This document shows, in pieces, positions 29,701 to 41,700 of a stretch of DNA of 64,000 nt. A program made the translations under genes and the position numbers. The first letter of the stretch is position 1, and every line of letters begins with the position of its first letter. The stretch is from assembly GCA_037074765.1 (NCBI GenBank), contig JBAMDO010000066.1, positions 1-64,000 of the forward strand, written 5' to 3'. This DNA is from Mansonella perstans. Lineage: Eukaryota; Nematoda; Chromadorea; Rhabditida; Onchocercidae. Under the pieces are notes generated by a model. That model had not been told where the DNA came from. It searched no databases and was given only the letters and a program-made list of their open reading frames with translations.

Positions 29701-32700
29701 TAGAAATAAAATTTTAATTTTTAAACAAAAAACTTGAATAACATAAGTTCAGGTTATTTAATCTACTTTAAATGCTCGAAACTTAAAAAATTACTTTCGT
29801 CGACGATGTTCCAAACTCATTTGCTGCATCACATTGATACCAGCCACCATCCGCCATTTTAGCACCAAGTATCAGTAAAGTTGCCTCGCCGTTCCCTTTA
29901 TCTTCTATTCTAAAATTTTTCGAATAATGCGAATGCAAATTAATAGTGAAATTCAAAACACTTGTTGAATATTTTTAAAATTTTAAGAAAAATATAATTC
30001 GGAAGCCTTAAACTGAGCAAACAATGGTATACCGTAGAACAGTAATCAGTTGGTAAACGTATTTCTCATCTCCAATTTATGAACTAGAAATGAGAAATAT
30101 AAAGCAACTATTTATCTAACTGGTTTCAAAGTAAAATAAGTACTTACTTAAGCGAACCACCGCTTTTCAATGGTGTGCCATCTTTAGACCAACTCATTCG
30201 AAGTTTCATACCAACTGCTTTACAGTAAAGCGTCAACGAATCCCCTTCGTAAATTGTTACAGATTGAAATTTGCTAACAAACTGAGGCACACCACCCGTT
30301 TTCTGTTCTGAAACACAATACAAGGTCATAAAAAATCCATTAAATATTGATAATATAATTACAACAAGTGACAGACCAAGCGCCAAAAAGTTCAGAAGTA
30401 TTCTCACAACAGTAAATGCACTTAGCATTATTTTAACATACCAAGAACATTAAGTGAGCAACGTAACTGCGCGGCACCACCTTCATTTTCGGCAATGCAT
30501 AAGTAAGTATCATTATCATCAGCTGAGCATTTATTAATGGTCAATTTTGTGGAACCGTCATTTAAAATTTCAACCGTGTAACGCCCACCCGATGTAATGT
30601 GACTGCCATCAGAGCGATACCAATTAAAATTTGGTACCAGTTGACCTGTTGCCTGGAGATATGAGAAAATAAAACTAAAAAAGGAGTACCAGAAAAGCTT
30701 TCGTAATCTTCAAAAAAATACTGATACTTTCAGAAATAACCGACAAGTTTAGGCAAAAAATTCTACAGACTCGAAAATTTGATGTAAAGAACTACTCGAG
30801 GTAATTCTTCAATAAGTTTAGCGCCATTTCAAAGCTTTTTAAATACGGATTTTGTAGCAGTCCCTCTATTGTTTCTCATTTTCTTTCGATTCAAAACTTA
30901 CTTTTGCTGTAAATGTGACTGATTCACCAGCTTTTACTGTTGTTGAAGATGGTATTTTAATAAACTGCGGTGGTTTTTCACTCTGACCAATCTGTTTTGT
31001 TTGTCCATTTTGAACTAGATAATCTTGGCCACCAACAAACCTTCGCTGAAAAAGGTTTTAAACTAAAAGAAAATGAAAGATACTTTTATGGTACAAGATG
31101 ATCATTAAAATCATTAAAAACTACAAGACTGCAAAAAAAAAGGTCAAATTTAAAATTAAATGGAAAAGAGAAAAAATAACGACATTAGCAAAAACTTATT
31201 TGCTTAAAAATTCAACTTTTGGATTTTCAGCTCACATCCTTTAAGTCAATTAGAGAATAAACGAATAAGTCTCTTTTCACTCCAAATTGTTTTTCGATTC
31301 AATTTCTAGTTAAATATTTTAAATTGGATATGAAAATTTAAAACATAAACAAAATTTTAAACCAAGGGAATATTTCGAAACTAATGCAATGCAATAGTAT
31401 AACAATTCAAGGATAACAAATACCTGAATTAAAAGATAATATGTATTTTCAAAATTATGCTGAAAATATTTTCCAGTATCAGGTACCATCTTGTACCAAT
31501 TAACAAAATGAACAGTGTGTACCTGAGGTGCAATCCGTTCAACGAATGACATGTTCGGACAATATCGGCCCTGTTCGATATAATCGAAATGTATCTGATG
31601 GGGATGATGTTGTTCGTACTGCTGTTGGTACTGCAATTGCAAATTCAACTGTGCTGGCGGCGGAAGCTGATAAGTAGGACGTGGTAAGAGAGGTCGATGC
31701 TCTTCAAACTGTAATTGACACGCCTAATTTACCAATATTTCAGCGACTAATAAAATTTAGAAATCTAATAAAATGAAAGTAAATATTCACATTATTTCAT
31801 ACTTAAATGCCCTGAGAGAAATGTAAGGCCCTTGTTATTAAAGCATTCTATCGAAGGTTGTTTAATGAATGATTTTTATAATTTGATTGTAAGTTTATTC
31901 CATGTTTACTTCATCTTTGTCCTTTAATCAGTCTTTAAGCCTTATTATCCTCCGAAAAGTTCATCCTTACTACCAGATTAGGATTATTTGACAAGCAAGA
32001 TGTGTGGCCGGCCTCAAATCTGTACGATCGTAATGAAATTTCTGATGATCCATATAATTTTAGCAATATTCTTCTCATTTGAGACTCAAAAATAATAGTA
32101 ATTGAAATTCGTAAGAGTTTTAAATACCTTTATCGTGAATTTAAATTTTCAGAAGCAAAGGTTTGATTCAGCGCTTCAGCTAAGTTCAAAAAAAAAATTT
32201 TACAGAATAGTAGAATTTATTTTTCATATTAAATCAGTTAATTCAGTCCTTGGACATTCAATTAATTAGAGTTAGATTAATTAAGAAGTTAACCGATTAT
32301 TATAATTATCAAAGTCCGAAAGAGTAAATTGATGTTTTGCCTTTCTTGATTTTTTGTCAAATAGGCTTTGGCAAGTGAAATGAGGCTTAAATTTGATATT
32401 GTGTTTTAAATTTATTTTAATACATAACCAAACTTACTTTGTCAGAATATTGCTGTTTCGACTGTAATCGTGGCACTTGAAATGATTGCTGGTAGAACTG
32501 CTGCTAAAAAATGCCCAAAAAGTAGTTAAAAAAAATTTATAAATTAAAAAATCATGCCAATTTTAAAGGCATATTTCATTGCATTAAAATTTTTATGTCT
32601 TAGTCATAAACAAAAAAAAAAGCAAACAAACTGACAATAAAAATTATGGTTTTATAAACCGAATAATAATTTAGCAATACTAAAAAATCTGTTGCATTTG

Positions 32701-35700
32701 AAAAATAGTGCTATCAAGTAGTTAAAATAACACTACTCTTTCCATATTTATCAAACTAAAATTAAAATCTTAATTAGCTGAACTTGAAATCTTGTGCTTA
32801 TTAGAAAATTAAAATAATTCGTCCATAAAAACATTCCTACCAAGTTAACCGGTATTCCGCCAATAGATTCATAGTAAAATTCTACAATAAATCAATCATA
32901 CAACAAAGTAAAATAAAGTTTTTACACATTAAAGCTGCTATATTCAATTATCTTCAAAGGTTTATGTTACCGCATAAACATTATAAATATTCATCGTATT
33001 TTGCCTTTAATTTTTTTTCTGAAGTTTTCTGATAAAAAAATTTGGAAATGGTAGGTAGAACCTGCTGATGAGGAATTGCCGGTTGAGCGTAATGCGCCTG
33101 TTCCGGTAAATGCCTGATTGCTTGGCGCTTTTGTTGCTGTTGTCTTTGGTTTTCTTCTTGCCACTTAAAAAATAATGGATGTACAAAGAAAACAAGGAGA
33201 AATAAAAATAAGCAAAATCTTATGAAGCAATTTATAAAAATAAGCATTTTTATTAGTACATCTGCTCCTTCAACTATTTCATTTATTTTCTCATTTATCA
33301 AATTCCACACTTTTTATTTCATTGATGCCTAAGCTTTTTTTGAGGACCATTTATCAAATTCCACACTTTTTATTTCAATAATATCTAAGCTTTTTTTTAA
33401 AATGCTTCTCTTCAACTGCTCTTGTTTTTTATGTGACCAATTATGACATTTCATTAAACTACAAATAATTATGACAAAAAATACCCAAATTTTTAAGGAA
33501 CTCATAAAAATAGTTGAAAATGGTTTCTGTCAGATGAAAACTAAAATCGTGCAAAATTTTTGAAATCCAACAACTCAGTTAAATAATTCATTAAAATCTC
33601 GATTATTTTTACTCAGTTTTCTCATTCACTTTAATTATGTTTAAGAAGAAAATCACAGAAAATAAAAATTTCGATTATCCTTGAAAATTTTTTCAGTTTT
33701 TTTCTTGCAGTCATAACAATTTGACAATGCTTAGTAGAAAGAAAATAAACTGCAAATTCAAAATGATTAAAATTAGTTTTAAATAAAAAATCCCAATTAG
33801 TCGCTTAGAAATGATGAAAATGTAGTGATTTAGTTTGCAAATTTTGTTTGCTTTTCAAATGTCAGTTAAATACTACTCAACTTAAAACAAACAAATTGAT
33901 AGCAGAAAGAAGTTAGCTCAACGATTTGCATCTTACATTTTAACACATAACAATTAAATTCTACTGAATATTTTTTGATTTTTTTTTTGTATTCAACTAT
34001 TTTTTATGTGTGTAATTCTAGTTATTGACTAATTTAAAATCGTTAGGATCCGATACGATCAACAGCAGCATCAGGGATACTGAAGCAAGCAAATGATTGA
34101 TGGAATCTAAAAAGAGGATTTTGAAAATTTTAAAAGTAATTTAAAAAAAATTGTTGTTTGGAACAACAGCAAAAGTTGACTACCACAATAACCATTACAT
34201 TATTTTAAGATAAGTTATAGAAGACTATAAATGAATAAAAACAATTTGGCGCTTTTTAATTTCATTGTTCACTTTATGATAAGTTTATTATTTTATTATG
34301 ATTCTTTCAGTTGCAGTAGAGTGTTTCGATTATTAAGCGATGTTTATTCATTTTTAATTTTTCCAATAAATTTGCAATAAATATTACGAAAGTCCTAATT
34401 TCATCCCAGTTCCGTTTTAAATTCTTTTTGTCTGTACTTCATGTCTAAAATGAAGTATAAATTACTTTGTTTTAGTTAGACAAAATAAAAAACCGAAAAA
34501 CTTTTCAAAGAATTCTTTTCTCTGCAAGACAGTGCTCTTTTACTCTTCCATCTGTTCATTGCAACAACAAAATATATCCTTCGGAAATTCGGGAACTCTC
34601 AGCCTTCTCACAGTAAACAAAAGATTTGAAAAAATTTCTCAAACATTTAGCAAATGCTTTCTTTTTGAATAAAACGTTGGAATCCTGAATTGTATGGTAA
34701 AAGAATAAATGAGCTAAAGAAATAAAATTCTTGAAGTAGCTGTTTCTTGCTAATTCTTGAAGTAGCTGCCTGTATTGACGCTCATGTCGCAATATCTTGG
34801 TGTTGGGAATTAATTGTGCATAAAACGCTATACATAAATCAAATATTTGAAAACTTCATATAATTTCAATCTAAATGTTACTTTAGACCTACTAATTCGG
34901 CTTACTAGCAAAATGATGGGTTAATCATTAAGTCTGAGATAAAGTTAAAAATAAGTAAATACCAAAATATCGAACATAAACTCAAACGTAAAACTGTGAA
35001 TGCAAAATTCATAACAAAATAAGATGTAAATTTCGATAAGCAATTGAAGTCTTGAGTTTTCATGAACAAATAATGGCAAGTTTAATATTATAAGAATAAA
35101 TAAATGACAATTTTGTGATTAAAAATTTTTAAATTCAACCTGTCCTTGTTGTAATTGACCAAATCGTTCGTAATTATTATCTACCGGGTAAAAATTTTGG
35201 AACTGTTTAGGTCGTTGTGATCGCTGTTCATTCGATATATGCAATGGAAATACTTCGACAAGCGCTTTGCTCTCAACCTTAAATTTCTTTGATATCAGCA
35301 AACTGCTCAGTAATTAGATACATTTGTAAGCAAGTCATCTTACATCATATCCTGGTAGTATTGCTGCCCACAATTTTTGTAAAATTTCGGAAACAATTTA
35401 TAAAATATAACTTTCCAATGAATGGAAAATAAATACTAACAAAAATGGGGCGGTAAATTTTAATGTCTGAAGCATTAATATAAGAAAGTGCTATTATAAA
35501 TTGACAAAAGGATGGAAGTTGCAGAAGAATTAATGTGAAAAATGGAAAAGATTAACTTTCTATCCGAGACTATATAGTGAACTAATCAACTTCTCCAATA
35601 AAGCTTTCCAAATGGAAAAACTGGATTTTGGAGCAATCTAACCGGAAATCCAATAACTATGCAAAAAGGTAACAAGCCAAGAAGACACACAATATACAGT

Positions 35701-38700
35701 CGCTTCTACTTCAACAATTTTTTTTTCACAATTAAATCTAAACGGTATGTGAAAATCACACATAGATGCAGTTGGAGAAAAACAGGATAAGAGATCGTCT
35801 CAGATTTAATTATGACTATATCAGGCTTAATATTAAATTACAGTTATAGATAAATAAAAATAATCAACGATTCAGGAAGCAATCAATTTTGAATTACTTT
35901 AATCATAAATGCCGTTTGTAAAAAGCAGATTAAAAAGCTTTCAGTGTTTTCATTACGTTTCTTGCATAATAAGCATATTTTTTTCAGAAATTTAATTCAA
36001 CAATGCAATTTTAACTTCCGTATAAAAGCAATTAATTTAAAAAATTGTTGAGAGATGTTATGCAATACTGTGCGCCAGATATTTCATCCTTTGAGTTTTG
36101 AACAACATAAAATTGGCAAAAATATTATTAAGCTAGCATGAAAAATCAACAAAAGAATGATTTTTTGAAATAAATGACATAGAATGATTAAAAATATCTA
36201 TTTATGATAAAAGAAATTAATTAATGAATTCATTTTCATTAAAGTTTCACTTAGCAAAATAGTGTTTTGAGTAAAAGAATTTAACGAAGTAAAAGAATCT
36301 GAGTAAAAAAAAAAACTACGATATTAACTGCGAACAAAAAGTCAGGAGAAAGTGGAATTTAAACCGTTTTAAATAGCTTTAATCATTGCATTAATACTGA
36401 AATGAAATCAGTATGTGCAAATGAAGTAAGGCATGAATTTCACATCGATTAGTTTGGAAAAGTGGGAAAGTAATTTTTAAATGAAAAAGACTGCCGATAG
36501 TCGGAATAGTCAATTATAAACATAGGTGGCGTCAATAGTTGCTTCTTCTGTCTTCTAGATATTTCTCACCTCCAGTCACTGAGGCTTCTCTCCAAAGATG
36601 TCTGTAGCGCTTTAATTTGTAAAAATAAAGGGGAATATTTTGAAAATTTTGATTTTTTTTCTCACTCGTTCTCTCCATTCCTCATTCTCTTTACTTTGTT
36701 TCCTAATCGTTGCAACGATAAATTCATTTGTCGGATTACTTCACTGATGACTATTTTCAAGCCCTTGCAATAATCGTTCAACAGTGCAAAAGTCTTAACA
36801 TCTTCACTCTTTTTTCTTTCATTATCACTTATCATTAAAAGTACAATTTGCTAGGTTCCTAACATTATTAATAAGAAAGGAAGCTTCGCTTCACATTTCT
36901 TTTTCATTTGTTTTTGTTCACTAATTCGAAATGCAAAGGAAATGAATGTTAGGCACTTAGCAAATTGTACAAAAAATAGAAGTTAAATAGGTGGTTAAGA
37001 GAAGAAGCGAACAAATAGGATGACATAGATAAAATGCAGTTAATTTGAGAAAAAAGAGAGAAAAGAAGAAATCCACCCACTCATTTATCTAAAACATTTC
37101 AGTTCACTCTTGGATCACTGGGTATTATCACATTTATTCGATCGGTTTGCTATCCATTAAGAATTATTTATAACTCAACCATTAATTTCCAATTAACTAA
37201 TTCTTAAAATGAATTATTTCTTAACAGTTCAAAGTATCACGATAAGTCATAGCCGAAGAATAGGACAAAATGTTTGATGGTAGAATACATTCATTGAAGG
37301 AAGCTTAATTACTAATTACAGCAATATTTTTATGTGATTTCATGAGGTAAATTTTTTTTAGTCTCTTCAATTTTATTATTTAGAAAAATCTGTCAAAAAT
37401 TTTATAAACTTAAATCTAAAAATATTTTCATTAAATTAAAAAATGGACCGAATGTTAGTTAAATAAGAGTTTTTTTTTACTCTCTCACATAGGTTTTTTC
37501 GGAACAAATTGTTCAAAAAGTATCCAAACAAACTTTCTCAAAAGTATATTTTTCTTTTCTCCCCCTTTTTCTTTTGCTATTAAAACGAATAGATGGAAGC
37601 AATTAATTTAAGAGGAACAAAGGAACACCAAAAAAACAATTACAGCTATAAAAATGTCATCAAACATTTTGCAAAAAAAAAAATTAAGCGGAAATTGAAT
37701 TTTTTGTGCAAATTTTTAAACAAATCTTTCTGCTTTTTATAACAGAAAGTAATAATTAACTTCATTAGTAACACTGATCATTTGTTAAGAATTGATGTAA
37801 TCTGTGTTTCACATTTTATCACAAATTACAAATTGGCTTAAATTTCGAAGTTAAAAAATTTCATAATACAAATTTCACGTATCTATAGTGATATACAGTT
37901 GCATGTTATTATGGCTTCTTTCGAAAGTTTCGAATTTTTTTGAAAATCGGCTAAGAATTTTTTATCTCTTTATTAATCTATCAACCTCACGCTAAATGAT
38001 TCTAAATTCCATATGGATTTTTAACCCTGAAATTTATCCGTTTCCCTTTCTATGAGTTCAATTCTTGCAAAATACAAGCTTTCCACGCTAGCACACTTGC
38101 AAGATTAAATGCTTAGTTAACAGTAATAGTAAGTGAATTAAAGTGCTTCATAGGAGCAAGACTTTAAACAAGTTCAATTATGATAACGCTCAGTTTCCGC
38201 CATTGATTATTCCCTCCATGCAACTTTTCGCATATGAAACTAGCTGGGAATCTTCTAGGATGATACAAATTAGAAATCATCACTCTAATTTCACGTTACT
38301 TTGAATCACAATGGTTCAGAACTTTACAAATCCACAATCTTATATAATTGATGAGATTAGGTTGATTACTAATAGTCAAATTATCACATTTGGTCTTTGA
38401 AAAAGTGCAAGATATTTTCACTATTTCAATGAGGGATTTAATGTTGGATTTTTTTCAGAATTACCATAACGTATCATAAATAACTTGAGCAAAAATTTGA
38501 ATTGAAATTTTCGCAGTAAAGAGAATTTATAAAGCTGTCGGAGTCAGCTTCTTTGATCAGCTATTAATCAACTGTAAATTATGGAAAAATTCGATAACTT
38601 AATGATTAGACATAATGCCAGCTTAAAAGACACTTAACCTTTCCGTAATAATTTTCTGCGACAAGCGCATATTCACCACTATCGCTAGGTACTACTGATG

Positions 38701-41700
38701 AGATTTTCATAAGTGCCATAGATCCTTTGAATATAGCTGTAATTCCTTCTGAATCAATTAAATCCATAACTTTTCCATCCTTTAACCATGTTATCTGCAA
38801 GAAATATATTTAATTAGTGTTGAAATTCGCATTCATAATGAATCACAACATAATGCTTACTTGGTCAATCAATCGCTCAATTAATTAGCCAGTCAATCAA
38901 ATAAGCGCTTGAAAATTCAAAATTTCATCTCATAAAAAGCACTTAAACAAAAATATAACTTACAGAAATTAGTTTATATCAACCTGACAGCTAATTTGAA
39001 ATGAATAAGGATATTTTTGTATTTTTTCCTGTGAATAAACAATGGAATAGCAAAAAAATTTGAGAATTCAACAATAAAATTTTAGTATTATCGATAGCTA
39101 TTAAATTTGTTCAAATGATTCAAATAATTATAACCTTAGGCTTAGGATTTCCTATAATACTGCACTGTAAAAGTGCATCGGTGCCTTCCGTTAATCTCAG
39201 TCCTTTCAGCGGGGTTTGCATTCGCGGTGGTCCACCGAAATCACGTGAATCTATGGATGCAAGTTCCGCTTCTATTTCAGTTTCATTTAGATCGCAAGGC
39301 TATAAGGATGAAAAATTACAATAATTGCTTAAACGAAATTCAATCCCGAACAGTCTTCTGCAAATGTACAATGAACTAACATGACTCAATGATTCTATTT
39401 CGTTAAGGCTGATTGAAAAGTTCATAATCGTGCCAGAAATAATAAATTAGACCAAACAAGTCATCCCATCTATTTTCCTCTCGGATAAATCAGCAAAAAG
39501 CTTTTTTTGTCATTTAAGCATCGATAAATAAACACTTAAAGCAGGCCTGCTTTCAGCTCCAAGCTTTTATTTCAAAAAACTGTATATCAGCTTACTATTT
39601 CATTAATTCTATCACGATTAAGACTGCCATTTTGAATAAATCGATTTGTTTGACGTTGAGTAACAGTTGCTGGACGTTGTAGGACAGTTTGTTGCTGGAT
39701 TGCTGTCCGCAAAACTGACCGATTAGTTTCTGCAATACATTTGAGCGATCTCATTCAAATATTTTGCAAAGGTTTGTGACAAAATAATTGAGTAATCAAT
39801 TTTCAAAAAACTTGAATCCATTCTATGACAGAAATACGTTAATGGCATATCAACTAGTCGGCATAATAATTCTCACGACAGGGAAACGTTTCGATCAATT
39901 TCAATCTCTCACCCGGCTTTTCTTTTTGAGACTGCGCAAGCATAGCTTGCTTTCGTTCTGTTGTGATCAGTGACTGTTGCTCGTAAAACCACTTCTCAAA
40001 TTCATCTCGTGGCATTAACTTCAAAAAAAGGTGAAATTAAATTCAGAATAGCAGAAATGTATTGTTGCTGCAATTTTATAGCAAATAATGGAAACAATTA
40101 ATTCCACTCAAAATCATTTCAGTTCCTCGAATAAGCCTCATTTGGCTTTTTTTTTTATCTAGCTGTTTTTCATCTGGCTAAGCAATAATTTTTAGTTTCT
40201 TGTAATTCGTTTATCATCAGTCTTATCGACGTTACCTATCATATTATTCCAGTTTTAATAGAATCTAATAATTACATGAAAAAAAATAATTCCAATGAAA
40301 AATAAAAAATTTGACTTGTTTTCTAAAGCTGCAATTCAAAAGATTCGACAGCTCAAACATTTCAAAACGCATACCTTTGCAGTAGATTCAGCAATTCCAT
40401 GTAAATTAGCCGCTCGACATGTATATACTCCAATATCGTCGGCGAACATTTGAGGTATAATTAATGCACAAATACCTGTTCGACAGTCATACTCTGTTCT
40501 CACCCTGCAAACAAACTTTTTCTATTTTGATTTATTGCCGTATTTGGTAAATTACAAAATGTCAAAATTACGTTTTTATAAGCCAAAATGTGCTTTAAAA
40601 CGATGGAACTGATCATCTTCCGCCCAATTTGTAGAATCATTTGGATAGTTCCGTTGTGAATGCTTGATAAAGATGAAGTAAATTCAAACATTTGGTTTTA
40701 CAACTCTATTTAAATAGTGAAATAACAGGCTATTATATTCGATCCATTTAATTTCACTCGTTTTTTTGTTTTATTTTCGATTTCACTCATCGATTGTCAC
40801 AAATTCTTAAGCAAAGCCATGAAAAAATAACAAATTTTTTGTTCATAAATTTTAGCTATAAAAATCAAAAATCTGTGTATTCCTGAAGTGAAATATCTTT
40901 CTCTGTCAAAAATGAAATATCAAAAATATTGAAAAATAAATAAAAATAGCGATGAAGTGCAGAATTTGAAATGATAGCAAGTAACAGTACAAACCGATAG
41001 TTATTAATTGGTAATCCATTTTTTAACCATTCCACTCGTGGTTCCGGATAACCAACTACTCGTGCTTCTAGTATAATCTGCGAGCTAGGTTTCAGCGGTG
41101 AATTCTTTAAATCTTTCAAAAAGATTGGCGCTGAGGGACCAATGGGCGTTTGTGGTGGTGCTGGTGAGCTTCTGTAAAATAAAAATGAAAATGAAGTTGT
41201 GTAGCTCGTATTTTAGATACAAAATCAAACAAAAAAATCGTCATCTAATAAGGTCTAGAAAGATCTAGTAAAATCTAGTGAAATCTGTATTAGATCAACA
41301 GATCATCTTACATCAACGATTTCTTATATCTATAAAAAATATTTGGCATACAAATGATAAAAGTGAATAGAAAGTTAAAAGCTCAAGAAAAGCAGTCATT
41401 TTAAATTGATATGAAAATTTCACTTTGTTTATCATGCAAATGTGTAGATTAAAGTTTTTTCAAACAAAACATTGAAATCATAAAAACATTTTTGCTTTTT
41501 TTCCTGTGTGAACATTAATGAATTGCAGCAATCAATTTTAGAAATGATTTAATGTGTTCGGTCATTCAGTGCAAAGGTATTTCCTGTCTGTAACATGATT
41601 GATGCTGGACCCTGGATATCAAGATGAGAAGAGTTTACAGTGCTAATTAACTGTAATGATACCGTGCAATTTACTCTCAAATAGTATTGTAATTCTTGCC

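Noticed and set aside
34556..34800. Minus-strand Gln/Arg-rich open frame between kettin exons 10 and 11
   Set aside because: Composition resembles the neighbouring Gln-rich exons, but there is no GT donor before the frame becomes intron-like, and exons 10 and 11 already join in phase 0 without it.
36570..36612. Short stretch with a strong GTGAGA donor inside the 3.36-kb kettin intron
   Set aside because: The donor is good but no acceptor gives an exon that keeps the Ig3 frame, and exons 9 and 10 join exactly across the Ig strand.
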